Notes: generated by a model from the letters alone, not told the origin. 59,210 nt of DNA from Xanthobacteraceae bacterium (GCA_009694215.1 SHVN01000005.1:1-59210), one strand, 5' to 3'. Positions 9,332 to 19,470 are shown, counted from the stretch's first letter. Numbers and translations: made by a program.

Positions 9332-11200
9332 TTAGCCTGGGGCTTCTATCTTGGACGCCTTGTTAGAGTCATGCCACCACATTTCCGGCACGCCCCGAGC
9401 ATAGCGCGGCTTGGACGGCGGGCGGCCGAACGTATCCCAATAAGCGATCCAGTGCGACGCTTTGTACCAATGCGGAATCCAGTAGCGCCCGGCGCGGATC
9501 AGCCGGTCCAGCGAGCGGCAGGCGACGGTCAGTTCGGCCCGCGACCGCGCGGCGATGACGCGGTCGATCATGGCGTCGATCGCCGGATCGGCGATGCCTG
9601 CGAGATTCTGCGAGCCCTGCACCGCGGCCGACTGCGACGAGAAATATGTGCGGAGCGAATCACCCGGCGTCGCCGAGAAGCCGAAACGCTGGATGGTGAG
9701 GTCGAAATCGAAATCCTTGAGCCGCTGCTGCATCTGCAGCGCATCGATGATGCGAAGCCTGGCGTCGATGCCGAGCGTCCCGAGATTCTTGATGAACGGC
9801 ATATGGTGGGCCTGGAACGACGGCTCGTCGATCAGGAACTCCAGCCCAAGCCGCTCGCCCTGCGGCGAAACGCGCTTGCCGTCCTTGATGACATAGCCCG
9901 CCTCCTGCAGGAGCTGCGAGGCGCGCCGCAATTGGGCGCGGTCCTGGCCGGAGCCGTCGGACACGGCCGGCACGAACGGCTCGCCGAATACCTCGTCGGA
10001 CACCTTGCCGCGGAACGGCTCGAGCAGCGCGAGTTCCTCGGGGCCGGGCTTGCCGGTGGCCATCATGTCGGAGTTCTGAAACACCGAATGGGTGCGGTCG
10101 TATGACCCGTACATGATGCTCTTGTTGGTCCACTCGAAGTCGAAGGCCCAGCCCAGCGCCTCGCGCAGCTTCGGATTGCGGAATTTCGGCCGCCGGGTGT
10201 TGATGAACCAGCCCTGCGCGCCCGACGGCGTGTCGTCGGCGATCACGTCGCGCTTGACGCGGCCATCCTTTACCGCGGGAAAATCGTAGCGCGTCGCCCA
10301 GATGCGCGAGGTGAACTCCTCGCGGAACAGATAGCTCTTGGCGGTGAAACCCTCGAAGCCGACGTCGCGGTCGCGATAATATTCGTAGCGCAGGGTGTCG
10401 AAGTTGTGTTTGCCGCGGGCGACCGGCAGATCGGCGCCCCACCAGCCGGCCACGCGCCGAAATTCGATGAAGCGCCCGGCCTCGAAGCGCCCGACCTGGT
10501 AGGGGCCGCCGCCGAGCGGGATGTCGAGCGTCGATTCGTCGAACGGACGCTTGCCGTAATAGGCGCGCGAGAAGATCGGCAGGCCGGCGACGAACAGCGG
10601 CACGTCGCGCGCGCGGTTCGGCGCGAAACGCACGATCACGGTCGCGTCGTCCGTCGCCTCGCAGCCCGCGAAATCGCGCAGCAGCTGGGAGATATTCGGG
10701 TGCCCCTTCTCCTTCAGCGTCGTCAACGAAAACACCACGTCGTGCGCGGTCAAGGGACTGCCGTCGTGGAAGCGCGCCTCCGGCCGGAGCGCAAAGCGAT
10801 AGGTCAGCCCGTCGGCGGAAATGCGCCCCGCGCGCGCGGCAAGACCGTACATCGCGTCCGGCTCGTCCTCCGCCCGCGCCATCAAGGTCGCGAAGGTGCG
10901 CTCCATGCCCTGCGCCGCGTCGCCGCGCAGGATGTAGCTGTTGAGCGAATTGAAGGTCAGCGAGTTCTGATTGTAGATCGTGCCCGGCCCGATCTGGGAG
11001 AACACGCCGCCCTTGGGGGCCTTGGGATCGACGTAGTCGAAATGCGAAAATCCCGTGGGGTATTTCAGGTCGCCGAACGAGGAGATGCCGTGCCGCTCGG
11101 CATCCTCGACCGGCTGCGCCGCCGCCTTAAATCCGAGCGCGCCCGTGGCAAGGGCGCCGGCGCCAGCGCCGAGAAGCTCGCGGCGAGACAATCCGGTCAC
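9332..11200 (-). CDS. yejA: Peptide ABC transporter substrate-binding protein (YejA-like, second copy)
   Basis: 622-residue SBP_bac_5 family periplasmic protein. The GTG at 11200 is preferred. It forms a GTGA overlap with the stop of the upstream paralogue, and it places the twin-arginine motif SRRELLGAG right at the N-terminus, followed by a hydrophobic stretch ending at AAAQP. The earlier ATG at 11245 would add an unlikely N-terminal extension. The conserved family block GDLKYPTGFSHFDYVDPKAP follows. It delivers peptides to YejB/YejE. It is similar throughout to the neighbouring copy, so the two arose by duplication and may divide ligand range. Confidence 0.92.
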   Translation of the reverse strand: MTGLSRRELLGAGAGALATGALGFKAAAQPVEDAERHGISSFGDLKYPTGFSHFDYVDPKAPKGGVFSQIGPGTIYNQNSLTFNSLNSYILRGDAAQGMERTFATLMARAEDEPDAMYGLAARAGRISADGLTYRFALRPEARFHDGSPLTAHDVVFSLTTLKEKGHPNISQLLRDFAGCEATDDATVIVRFAPNRARDVPLFVAGLPIFSRAYYGKRPFDESTLDIPLGGGPYQVGRFEAGRFIEFRRVAGWWGADLPVARGKHNFDTLRYEYYRDRDVGFEGFTAKSYLFREEFTSRIWATRYDFPAVKDGRVKRDVIADDTPSGAQGWFINTRRPKFRNPKLREALGWAFDFEWTNKSIMYGSYDRTHSVFQNSDMMATGKPGPEELALLEPFRGKVSDEVFGEPFVPAVSDGSGQDRAQLRRASQLLQEAGYVIKDGKRVSPQGERLGLEFLIDEPSFQAHHMPFIKNLGTLGIDARLRIIDALQMQQRLKDFDFDLTIQRFGFSATPGDSLRTYFSSQSAAVQGSQNLAGIADPAIDAMIDRVIAARSRAELTVACRSLDRLIRAGRYWIPHWYKASHWIAYWDTFGRPPSKPRYARGVPEMWWHDSNKASKIEAPG

Positions 11201-13110
11201 GAGCGCGATCCCGCCTTCGCCGCCTTGGCCGCGTCCCACCACCACACCGTCGGGAATCCGGAGAAGCCGTATTTAGGCAGCAGGTCGGGCCGGCCGAAAC
11301 GGTCCCAGCGCGCGCTGCGGATCTTGCCGTAGGTCCACTGCGGCACGGCGTAGAAATTCCACAGCAGAACGCGGTCAAGCGCCCTGGTCGCGGCCACTAG
11401 GTCCGCGCGGTTGGTGGCGAAGATCAGCCGCTCGATCAGCGCGTCCACCGCCGGGTTCTTGATGCCGATCAGGTTCCGCGAGCCCGGCTGATCGGCGGCC
11501 TTGGAGCTCCAGTAGCCGCGCTGCTCGTTGCCGGGCGACAACGACTGGCCCCAGGTGGCCACCACGAGGTCGTAGTCCCATTGCCGCAGCCGGTTCTCGT
11601 ATTGCGCGTCATCGACGGTGCGGAGCGTCATCTGGATGCCGAGCCGCTCCAGCGACGGCTTGTAAGGCAGCACGATGCGCTCCCATTCCGGCCGGTCGAT
11701 CAGCACTTCGACGGTGAACGGCTCGCCGGTCTTGGTGTTGACCAGCCGCTGCTCGCGGATCTCGTAGCCGGCCTCGCGCAACAGCCGCGTCGCCTCGCGC
11801 AGATTGTTGCGCACACCGTCCGGTCCATCGCTCACCGGATTGGTGTAGACCGTGGTGAAGACCTCGGGCGGCACCTTGTCGCGCACCGTCTCCAAGATCG
11901 CGAGCTCGGCGCCCTCGGGCAATCCGCTGGACGCAAGCTCCAGGCCCTCGAAATAGCTGCTCACGCGCTTGTACTGGCCGAAGAAGATCTGCTTGTTCAA
12001 CTCCTCGAAGTTAAGCGCGAAGTTGAAGGCGCGGCGCACCCGCGGATCGGAGAATTTCGCGCGGCGGATGTTGAAGGCGAAGCTCTGCATGCCGCCCGAG
12101 GAGTTGATCGGGAATTCCTCCAGCACCACGCGCTTGTCTTTCGCCGCGGGGAAATCGTAAGCAGTGGCCCAGTTCTTGGCGCTGTTCTCGGTGCGCCAGT
12201 CGATCGCGTCGGCCTTGAACGCCTCGATCGCGACGGTGGCGTCGCGGAAATATTCGAAACGCTGCTCGTTGAAATTGTCGCGGCCGATGTTGACGTTGAC
12301 GTCCTTGCCCCAGTAGTCCGCGACCCGCTCGAAAACGATGGTGCGGCCGGGCACGAATTCCTTGAGCCGGTAGACGCCGCAACCCATCGGCGGCTCGAGC
12401 GTAGTGGCGGCAACGTCGCGCTTGTTGCCGGCCTTGTCGGTGCCTTCCCACCAGTGCTTAGGCAGCACGGTGAGCTGGCCGACGATCTGCGGCAATTCGC
12501 GATTGCCGGCGCCGTCGAATGTAAAGGTGACCTCGCGCTCGCCGGTCTTCTCGGCTTTCGTCACATGGCTGTAGTACGCCGACCACTGCGGATGGTTCTT
12601 CTTGAATGCGTCGAGGGAGAAGATCACGTCTTCGACGGTCACCGGCTTGCCGTCGTGCCATCGGGCGTTGGCGCGCAGGCGGTAGGTGACCGAGGAATGA
12701 TCCTCCGGATGGCTGACCGCCTCGGCCAGGAGCCCGTACTCGGTCGAGACCTCGTCGAGCGCCGACACCATCAGCGTGTCGTAGACCAGGTCGATGCCGG
12801 CCGCGAGCGAGCCCTTCACTCCGGCCACCACCATGTTGAAGTTGTCAAAGGTGCCGAACGCCATCAGGCGCGCGACGCCGGCCTTCGGGGCGCTCGGATT
12901 GACGTAGTCGAACTGCTTGAAGCCGGCCGGATATTTCAGGTCGCCGAACAGTGACAGGCCGTGCTTCCAGGCGCGCGCCTTGGCGCCTTCTTCCGCGACT
13001 CCCTGCGCCAGCGCCGCGGGCGAGCGCGCCAGACCGTCCAGTCCGGCCACCGCGGGCGCAGCGAGCGCCGCAGCGCCGGTCTGCAGGAGGGCTCGGCGGT
13101 TCAAGCGCAT
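11197..13110 (-). CDS. yejA: Peptide ABC transporter substrate-binding protein (YejA-like, first copy)
   Basis: 637-residue SBP_bac_5 protein, first gene of the leftward transporter operon. The ATG at 13110 starts MRLNRRALLQTGAAALAAPA, a twin-arginine-like export signal, and has GGAG about 6 bases upstream. Upstream in-frame starts to 13209 would precede the signal and are rejected. The block GDLKYPAGFKQFDYVNPSAP is shared with the second copy. Folded, Tat-exported peptide-binding protein for the Yej importer is inferred from family and context. Confidence 0.92.
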   Translation of the reverse strand: MRLNRRALLQTGAAALAAPAVAGLDGLARSPAALAQGVAEEGAKARAWKHGLSLFGDLKYPAGFKQFDYVNPSAPKAGVARLMAFGTFDNFNMVVAGVKGSLAAGIDLVYDTLMVSALDEVSTEYGLLAEAVSHPEDHSSVTYRLRANARWHDGKPVTVEDVIFSLDAFKKNHPQWSAYYSHVTKAEKTGEREVTFTFDGAGNRELPQIVGQLTVLPKHWWEGTDKAGNKRDVAATTLEPPMGCGVYRLKEFVPGRTIVFERVADYWGKDVNVNIGRDNFNEQRFEYFRDATVAIEAFKADAIDWRTENSAKNWATAYDFPAAKDKRVVLEEFPINSSGGMQSFAFNIRRAKFSDPRVRRAFNFALNFEELNKQIFFGQYKRVSSYFEGLELASSGLPEGAELAILETVRDKVPPEVFTTVYTNPVSDGPDGVRNNLREATRLLREAGYEIREQRLVNTKTGEPFTVEVLIDRPEWERIVLPYKPSLERLGIQMTLRTVDDAQYENRLRQWDYDLVVATWGQSLSPGNEQRGYWSSKAADQPGSRNLIGIKNPAVDALIERLIFATNRADLVAATRALDRVLLWNFYAVPQWTYGKIRSARWDRFGRPDLLPKYGFSGFPTVWWWDAAKAAKAGSRS

Positions 13111-13273
13111 GCGGTGCTCCGGGTGGCGTTCGTCAAGCCGCGATGGTCGACCGATTATGTCGGATTTTCGATGAACCGCCACCGGCACAGCGGCTTCATC
13201 CAGCATCAATTCTGCGTGGCTCGCCTCTTGCCGGGACCCGATGACGGCGGGATTGCCGCCGCGTGACGTCAGG

Positions 13274-13846
13274 TCACTGCGCCTTGGGCGCGCCAGCAGC
13301 CGCCGCCTGCTTGGGCAGGTCCGCCGGCTTGTCGGACCTGGTGTTGAGGTAGGTGATGAGGTCGGCGCGTTCCTTGCCGCGCGGAATGCCGGCGAAGGTC
13401 ATGCTGGTGCCGGGCACCATGGCCTTGGGATTGGTCAGATAGACGTCGAGGTCTTCCGGCGTCCAGTTGCCCTTCTGGCCCTTCATCGCCGCGGAATAGT
13501 TGAAGCCCGCCTCCGACGCCTTGGCGCGGCCGACGATACCATAGAGATTGGGCCCGACGCGGTTCGGCTCGCCCTTGCCGAAGGTATGGCAGGCGGCGCA
13601 TTTCTTTCCGGAATTCTCGCCGCGGCCGACGTCGGCGCTGGCAAACCGCACCGGCAGCGGCTCCTCGGCCGGCGCAGCTTCCCCCGGCTTGCCGCGGGTG
13701 TCCTGCTCCTGGACCGCGATCTCGTAGCCCGGCTTGGCCGGCGGATGGGCGGCGAAAATCGCGCCCGCGGCGATATTGAGCGACAGGAGCGCGAGACAGG
13801 CGCCGAGAACCGCACCCATGATCTTGTTGAGTTCGAAGGAATCCAT
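13274..13846 (-). CDS. cycM: Membrane-anchored class I cytochrome c (CycM-like)
   Basis: 190-residue protein. [32 protein letters not shown] (partly quoted) gives an uncleaved N-terminal membrane anchor. A Pro/Glu-rich linker leads to a periplasmic c-type domain with the heme motif CAACH and a distal Met in [10 protein letters not shown]. The C-terminal tail is Ala/Lys rich. The anchor plus class I domain matches CycM of Bradyrhizobium, which passes electrons to terminal oxidase. The ATG at 13846 was chosen because the anchor begins there, and earlier starts give an implausible extension. It is divergent from kdsB. Electron-transfer partner not visible in the window. Confidence 0.88.
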   Translation of the reverse strand: MDSFELNKIMGAVLGACLALLSLNIAAGAIFAAHPPAKPGYEIAVQEQDTRGKPGEAAPAEEPLPVRFASADVGRGENSGKKCAACHTFGKGEPNRVGPNLYGIVGRAKASEAGFNYSAAMKGQKGNWTPEDLDVYLTNPKAMVPGTSMTFAGIPRGKERADLITYLNTRSDKPADLPKQAAAAGAPKAQ

Positions 13847-14012
13847 CGCGGATCGGCTCTTGCTGGACGGGACTGCGCCGGCTGGACCGCAAGGACCCCT
13901 GCGGCGGCGCACAAATACCCAGTTTTCCTCTTGTCTGGCAACCCGTATAACGCGCCTGAAACACACGTTCCGCACGGCCGCGCCGGCGCGTCAATCAAGG
14001 CACCTGACGGCA

Positions 14013-14741
14013 ATGCACGACGTCCTGATCCTAATCCCTGCCCGCATGGCCTCAATCCGGCTGCCCGGCAAGCCGCTGGCCGATATTGCGGGCCTGCCGA
14101 TGATCGTGCAGGTGCTCCGGCGCGCGGAGGCCGCCAAGCTCGGTCCGGTCGCGGTCGCCACCGACGACGAGGCGATCGCGACGGCTGTGGAAAAGGCCGG
14201 GGGACGGGCGGTGATGACGCGGGCCGACCACCCCTCCGGCTCCGACCGCATCTTCGAGGCGCTCGGCCTCATCGACCCGAACGGCCGCGTCCGGATCGTC
14301 GTCAACGTGCAGGGCGACCTGCCGACGCTGGCGCCGGCCGATCTCGCCGCGGCGCTGGCACCGCTTCAGGATCCCTCGGTCGATATCGCGACGCTCGCCG
14401 CCGAAATCAAAAAGCCGCAGGAGAAGACCAACCCCAACGTGGTCAAGGTGGTGGGCACGCCGGTCTCGCCCGGACGCATGCGCGCGCTCTACTTCACCCG
14501 CGCCACCGCGCCCTCGGGCGACGGGCCGCTCTATCATCACATCGGGCTTTACGCCTATCGGCGGGCGGCGCTGGAGCGGTTCGTGAAACTGCCGCCGTCG
14601 CCGCTCGAGCAGCGCGAACGGCTGGAGCAGCTTCGCGCGCTGGAGGCCGGCATGCGCATCGACGTGACGATCGTCGATACGGTGCCGCTGGGCGTCGATA
14701 CGCCGGAGGATCTGGAGACGGCGCGATCCATGCTGCGATAA
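14013..14741 (+). CDS. kdsB: 3-deoxy-manno-octulosonate cytidylyltransferase
   Basis: 242-residue cytosolic enzyme that activates KDO as CMP-KDO for lipopolysaccharide core synthesis. The N-terminal signature [19 protein letters not shown] and the downstream VATDDEAIA and [11 protein letters not shown] segments are diagnostic. The ATG at 14013 gives the expected family length and start. The long open frame back to 13734 is antisense to cycM and rejected. It leads a rightward series with a Bug protein, pheA and a hydrolase. kdsB followed by pheA is a common order in this bacterial order, but here the Bug gene sits between them. Confidence 0.96.
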   Translation: MHDVLILIPARMASIRLPGKPLADIAGLPMIVQVLRRAEAAKLGPVAVATDDEAIATAVEKAGGRAVMTRADHPSGSDRIFEALGLIDPNGRVRIVVNVQGDLPTLAPADLAAALAPLQDPSVDIATLAAEIKKPQEKTNPNVVKVVGTPVSPGRMRALYFTRATAPSGDGPLYHHIGLYAYRRAALERFVKLPPSPLEQRERLEQLRALEAGMRIDVTIVDTVPLGVDTPEDLETARSMLR

Positions 14742-14813
14742 AATCCAGCATCGGCCGCCGAACATCAGTATAACGTCCGGCAACAAGACTGAAGAACAAC
14801 ACCGAGGATTGTC

Positions 14814-15788
14814 ATGTCGCGTTTGTCACGTTTTGTGCCGCCGTCCGTTGTCGCCGCCGGTCTCGCCCTGCTTGCGATCCAGCCGGCGCTGGCCGCGTAT
14901 CCCGAGCGCACCATCACGGTCGTCTGCGCCTCCGCCGCCGGCGGCGCGGTGGACGTCACAACGCGCATCATCACCGATCACATGTCAAAGACGCTGGGGC
15001 AGAGCATCGTCGTGCAGAACGAGCCCGGCGCGGGCGGCACGCTGTCGATCAACCAGGTCAGCAAGGCCAAGCCTGACGGCTACACGCTGCTGACCATCGG
15101 CCCGTCGGTCGGCACCATCAAGGAGCTGTTCCCCAACGCGACCGCCGACGTGCAACGCGATCTGCAGCCGGTGACGATCATCGGCCAGACGCCGATGGTG
15201 CTGGTGACACACAAGGACGTGCCCGGCACCGACTACGGGTCGCTGCTCGCCTACATCAAGGCGCATCCCGGCGAGCTCACCTTCGCCAGCAACGGCCGCG
15301 GCTCGGCCGGCCATCTCGCAGGCTCCCTGTTCAAGAAAATGGCGAACGCCGATCTGCGCTACATCCCCTACCGCTCGACGCCGCAGGCCACCGCCGACCT
15401 GATGGGCGGCCGCATCTCGATGATCTGGCTGTCTTCGCTCGGCAACCTCGGCGGCAGCGATCTGGTACGGCCGATCGCCGTGACACTGGCCGGCGAGCGC
15501 TGGAAGCAGTTTCCCAACGTGCCGACCTTCGATGAGCTCGGGCTCAATGGCTACGAGATCACCACATGGGTCAGCATGTACGCGCCCAAGGACGCCCCGC
15601 CGGAGGTGGCCGAGAAACTCACCGCCGCGGTCAACGCAGCGCTGGCCGATCCCGAAGTGCAGGCTCGGTTTGACAAGATCGGCGTGGTCAAGCCGCGCGC
15701 CACGGGCCCTGCGTTTCTGCAGAAATATCTGAACGACGAGATCGAGAAGTGGGGCGATATCCTGCGCACCACCAAGGATACGGATTAG
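14814..15788 (+). CDS. Bug-family tripartite tricarboxylate transporter substrate-binding protein
   Basis: 324-residue periplasmic binding protein with signal peptide (SRFVPPSVVAAGLALLAIQ, cleavage near ALAAYPE) and family blocks YPERTITVVCASAAGGAVD, IVVQNEPGAGG and KAKPDGYTLL. GAGGATTGTC precedes the ATG. It lies between kdsB and pheA, 72 bases after kdsB, with no transporter membrane genes nearby, so it is an orphan. Ligand unknown. Confidence 0.92.
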   Translation: MSRLSRFVPPSVVAAGLALLAIQPALAAYPERTITVVCASAAGGAVDVTTRIITDHMSKTLGQSIVVQNEPGAGGTLSINQVSKAKPDGYTLLTIGPSVGTIKELFPNATADVQRDLQPVTIIGQTPMVLVTHKDVPGTDYGSLLAYIKAHPGELTFASNGRGSAGHLAGSLFKKMANADLRYIPYRSTPQATADLMGGRISMIWLSSLGNLGGSDLVRPIAVTLAGERWKQFPNVPTFDELGLNGYEITTWVSMYAPKDAPPEVAEKLTAAVNAALADPEVQARFDKIGVVKPRATGPAFLQKYLNDEIEKWGDILRTTKDTD

Positions 15789-15823
15789 GAGCGGGCGCGG
15801 TTTTCGCTCCGCAGGATCGAGCC

Positions 15824-16681
15824 ATGAGCAAAAAACGAATCGCGTTCCAAGGCGAGCCGGGGGCGAATTCGCACCTCGCCATCAGCCAGGCCTATCCGGA
15901 CGCCGAAGCTGTGCCCTGCGCAACCTTCGAGGACGCATTCGCCATTTTGACCGCGGGCGACGCCGACCTCGGCATGATTCCGATCGAGAACTCGGTGGCC
16001 GGCCGCGTCGCCGACATCCATCATCTGATGCCGAACTCGAAGCTGCACATCGTCGCCGAGCATTTCATGCCGGTGAAGCACCAGCTGCTCGGCGTCAAAG
16101 GCTCCAGGCTCGACGGTATCAAGACCGTCGAGAGCCACGTCCATGCGCTCGGCCAATGCCGCAAGATTATCCGCAAGCTCGGCATCAAGCCGGTGGTCGC
16201 GGCCGACACCGCGGGTTCGGCGCGCGAGATCGCCGAGCGCGGCGACAAGACCTGCGCCGCCATCGCCACCCGGCTCGCCGCCGAGATCTACGGCCTCGAC
16301 ATCCTGGCCGAGGACGTCGAAGACGAGGCGCACAACACCACGCGCTTCATCGTGCTGTCGCGCGAGAAGAAGTGGGCGCCGCGCGGTAAGGGCAAGGTCG
16401 TCACCACCTTCGTGTTCCGGGTGAAGAACGTGCCGGCCGCTCTCTACAAGGCGATGGGCGGCTTCGCCACCAATGGCATCAACATGACCAAGCTCGAAAG
16501 CTACATGATCGAGGGCAATTTCTTCGCCACCCAGTTCTATGCCGACGTCGAGGGCCATCCCGACGACCGCGGGCTCGTCTTCGCGCTCGAGGAGCTTTCG
16601 TTCTTCTCCAAGGAATTGACCATCCTCGGCGTCTACCCGGCACATGCGTTCCGCGAAACCTTCGAGGAAGTGAAGGATTAA
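15824..16681 (+). CDS. pheA: Prephenate dehydratase
   Basis: 285-residue monofunctional prephenate dehydratase that converts prephenate to phenylpyruvate in phenylalanine synthesis. Catalytic-domain blocks: IAFQGEPGANSHLA at the N-terminus, GMIPIENSVAGRVADIHHL, and the key Thr-Arg in HNTTRFIVLS. A C-terminal ACT domain (about residues 200-275) contains NMTKLESYMIEG, the phenylalanine-binding regulatory site. The ATG at 15824 (MSKKRIAFQG) is the normal family start. There is no chorismate mutase domain. Confidence 0.96.
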   Translation: MSKKRIAFQGEPGANSHLAISQAYPDAEAVPCATFEDAFAILTAGDADLGMIPIENSVAGRVADIHHLMPNSKLHIVAEHFMPVKHQLLGVKGSRLDGIKTVESHVHALGQCRKIIRKLGIKPVVAADTAGSAREIAERGDKTCAAIATRLAAEIYGLDILAEDVEDEAHNTTRFIVLSREKKWAPRGKGKVVTTFVFRVKNVPAALYKAMGGFATNGINMTKLESYMIEGNFFATQFYADVEGHPDDRGLVFALEELSFFSKELTILGVYPAHAFRETFEEVKD

Positions 16682-16682
16682 G

Positions 16683-17465
16683 ATGAAGGTCAAGGCCAAT
16701 GGCATCGCGTTCAACACCGAGGTCAGCGGCCCCGACGGCGCGCCGTGGCTGATCTTCTGCAATTCGCTCGCTACCAACCTGCACATGTGGGATCCGCAGG
16801 CCGCGGCGCTGAAGGATTCGTTCCGTATGCTGCGCTACGATCAGCGCGGCCACGGGCAAACCGATGCGCCGGCCGGCCGCTACACCTTCGAACTGTTGTG
16901 CGACGACGTCATCGCGCTGATGGATGCGCTTGGCATCGAACGCGCGCACTGGTGCGGCCTGTCGATGGGCTGCGCCACCGGCATGGGTCTCGTTCAGAAA
17001 CATCCCGGCCGGTTCGGCCGCATGGTTCTCTGCGACAACCCGGGCCGCTCCTCGCCCGAAACGCACCGGCAGTGGGAGGAGCGCATCACGGTCGCGCAGA
17101 AGGACGGCATGGCGGCGCTGCTGGAGTCCACCATGCAGCGCTGGTTTCCGCCCGAGACGCTCAAGGCCAACCCGCCGCACATGGACATCATCCGCAAGAT
17201 GATCCTGGCCACGCCGGTCAACGGCTTCGTCGGCGGCTCGGCCGCGCTCGGCGATCACGACTTTCGTCCGCTGATGCCGAAGGTACGGAACCCGGTGCTG
17301 TGGATGTGCGGCGAGAAGGACGGCCACAACGCCGCCGCCATGAAGGTGATGCAGGACGAGTTGCCAGGCTCGCAATATGTCGTGCTGCCCGGAGCGGGCC
17401 ACATCTCCAACATGGATCAGCCGGAGATGTTCACGCGAAACTTGCGGAATTTCCTTGCGGCCTAA
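16683..17465 (+). CDS. Alpha/beta hydrolase, 3-oxoadipate enol-lactonase-like
   Basis: 260-residue alpha/beta hydrolase starting 1 base after the pheA stop. The nucleophile elbow GLSMG puts Ser at residue 94. YDQRGHGQTD is the oxyanion-side loop, and GAGHISNMDQPE supplies the C-terminal catalytic His. Closest family by motif layout is PcaD (3-oxoadipate enol-lactonase), but no protocatechuate pathway genes accompany it, so the substrate is uncertain. Confidence 0.85.
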   Translation: MKVKANGIAFNTEVSGPDGAPWLIFCNSLATNLHMWDPQAAALKDSFRMLRYDQRGHGQTDAPAGRYTFELLCDDVIALMDALGIERAHWCGLSMGCATGMGLVQKHPGRFGRMVLCDNPGRSSPETHRQWEERITVAQKDGMAALLESTMQRWFPPETLKANPPHMDIIRKMILATPVNGFVGGSAALGDHDFRPLMPKVRNPVLWMCGEKDGHNAAAMKVMQDELPGSQYVVLPGAGHISNMDQPEMFTRNLRNFLAA

Positions 17466-17897
17466 TCACGCCGCCGCCCTGGCCTGCGCCGCCTGCTGGG
17501 CGTTGCGCATGATGCTGGACAAAAGGCCATAGACCTCTTTCCAGGCCGCGGCGGCTTCGGGAGTCCAGGCCTTGCCCAGCCCCTGCTCCAGCGTCCAGAG
17601 CAAGGCCACGCCGACCGAGTCGTAGTGGCCGTCCTTCACGCCGTAGCCCGCGTGGCGGCGGCCGAGATCCTCGACCGTTTTCGACAGCGCGCCCAGGTTA
17701 TCGAGGCTGGAAACCGCCACGCCGAGGATCTGCAAGAGCTTCTTGCGCTACTGCGCCATGTCGGTGGTGCGGAACAGGGGGCGGGCGCTGGGATCGATCT
17801 CGAACAGGCGCTGGTAGAAAATCGCGGCGGCCTGGTCGGCGATCGGCACGACCTGTGCCCAGGTGTCCTGGATGAGCTTTTTCTGCTTGGGAATCAT
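17466..17897 (-). pseudogene. Single-domain bacterial globin, interrupted by in-frame TAG
   Basis: Reading from the ATG at 17897 gives MIPKQKKLIQDTWAQVVPIA, the A helix of a Vitreoscilla-type globin. The frame stays globin-like to TTDMAQ, where TAG at 17748-17750 interrupts it. It then continues in the same frame with RKKLLQILGVAV, the proximal-His region RRHAGYGVKDGHY and the C-terminal helices ending at 17466. Family members usually have Gln at the stop position, so CAG to TAG is the simplest change. No frameshift is present. If read through, the product would be a 143-residue heme protein. Confidence 0.85.
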
Positions 17898-17970
17898 AGA
17901 CTACTCCATGGATCGTTGGGGTTGGTCGCCCGGACCCGCCCCAAGGTTTAAAGGAGTTTGAAAAAATCTT

Positions 17971-19470
17971 TCAAATGGTCTGGTTGTAGGCCCCGACCTC
18001 GGGATGGGTACGCAGCACCGCATCCACCGCCTTGAACATCTCGCGCATACGCGCCTCCGACGCGGGGCTCTCGACCACCACCACCAGCTCGGGCTTGTTG
18101 GAGGAGGCGCGAACCAGGCCCCAGGTGCCGTCCTCGACGGTGACCCGCACGCCGTTGACGGTGACCAGATCGCGGATCGGCTGGCCCGCGACCTTGTCGC
18201 CCTTCTTCTGCGCCGCCTCGAAGTGCTTCACCACCTGCTCGACGATGCCGTATTTCTTCTCGTCGTCGCAGTGCGGCGACATGGTCGGCGAGCCCCAGGT
18301 CTTCGGCAGCGCGTCCCGCAGCCCCGCCATCGTCTTGCCGGGGCTGCGGTCCATCATGTCGCAGATGGCGAGCGCAGACACCAGCCCGTCGTCGTAGCCG
18401 CGCCCGAACGGCTTGTTGAAGAAGTAGTGGCCGGACTTCTCGAAGCCGGCGAGCGCGCCGAGCTCATGGGTGCGGCGCTTCATGTAGGAGTGGCCGGTCT
18501 TCCAGTAGTCGGCCTTCACGCCGTTCTTTTGCAGCACCGGATCGGTGACATAGAGCCCGGTGGACTTCACGTCGACCACGAAGGTCGAGTTCGGATAGAG
18601 CGCCGACATGTCGCGCGCCAGCATCACGCCCACCTTGTCCGCGAAGATCTCCTCGCCGTGGTTGTCGACCACGCCGCAGCGGTCGCCGTCGCCGTCAAAG
18701 CCGAGCCCAACGTCCGCCTTGGTGCGCAACACCTCGTCGCGCATGGCGTGCAGCATCTCCATGTCCTCGGGATTGGGATTGTATTTCGGGAACGTGTGGT
18801 CGAGCTCGCAGTCGAGCCGCACCACCTCGCAGCCGATCGCCTCCAGCACCTGCGGCGCGAATGCGCCGGCCGTGCCGTTGCCGCAGGCGCAGACCACCTT
18901 GAGTTTCCGCTTGAGCTTCGGCCGCTTCGTCAGGTCGGCGATGTAGCGCGCCGGGAAGTTCTCGACGAAGTGGTACGAGCCGGAGCCCTCCAGCTTGAAG
19001 GCGGCATTGAGCACGATGTCCTTCAACCGCGTCATCTCGTCGGGGCCGAACGTGAGCGGGCGGTTGGCGCCCATCTTCACGCCGGTCCAGCCGTTGTCGT
19101 TGTGCGAGGCCGTCACCATCGCGACGCAGGGCACGTCAAGATCGAACTGTGCGAAATAGGCCATCGGCGTCATGCAGAGACCGATGTCGTGCACCTTCAC
19201 GCCGGCCGCCAGCAGGCCGGACACCAGCGAATTCTTCACCGAGGACGAATAGCCGCGGAAGTCATGGCCGGTGACCAGTTCCGGCTTCACGCCCATCTCG
19301 CGGATCAGCGTGCCGAGCCCCATGCCCAGCGCCTGTACGCCCATCAGGTTGATTTCCTTGGCCAGGAGCCAGCGCGCGTCGTACTCGCGGAAGCCGGTCG
19401 GCTTCACCAGCGGCTCGGACTCGTAGGCATAGGTGTTGGGGGTGAGCGCGTGCTTGGGCTTGGGAAACAT
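17971..19470 (-). CDS. Phosphomannomutase/phosphoglucomutase
   Basis: 499-residue alpha-D-phosphohexomutase. The phosphoserine loop is TASHNDNGWTG (Ser about residue 122), the Mg-binding loop is GFDGDGDRCG, and the C-terminal phosphate-binding region is VRASSNKPELVV. It interconverts hexose-1- and 6-phosphates and feeds sugar-nucleotide and polysaccharide synthesis. It fits with ugd about 3.3 kb away, though they are not one operon. Length matches the ManB/AlgC group. Preference for mannose or glucose is not decided. Confidence 0.94.
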   Translation of the reverse strand: MFPKPKHALTPNTYAYESEPLVKPTGFREYDARWLLAKEINLMGVQALGMGLGTLIREMGVKPELVTGHDFRGYSSSVKNSLVSGLLAAGVKVHDIGLCMTPMAYFAQFDLDVPCVAMVTASHNDNGWTGVKMGANRPLTFGPDEMTRLKDIVLNAAFKLEGSGSYHFVENFPARYIADLTKRPKLKRKLKVVCACGNGTAGAFAPQVLEAIGCEVVRLDCELDHTFPKYNPNPEDMEMLHAMRDEVLRTKADVGLGFDGDGDRCGVVDNHGEEIFADKVGVMLARDMSALYPNSTFVVDVKSTGLYVTDPVLQKNGVKADYWKTGHSYMKRRTHELGALAGFEKSGHYFFNKPFGRGYDDGLVSALAICDMMDRSPGKTMAGLRDALPKTWGSPTMSPHCDDEKKYGIVEQVVKHFEAAQKKGDKVAGQPIRDLVTVNGVRVTVEDGTWGLVRASSNKPELVVVVESPASEARMREMFKAVDAVLRTHPEVGAYNQTI

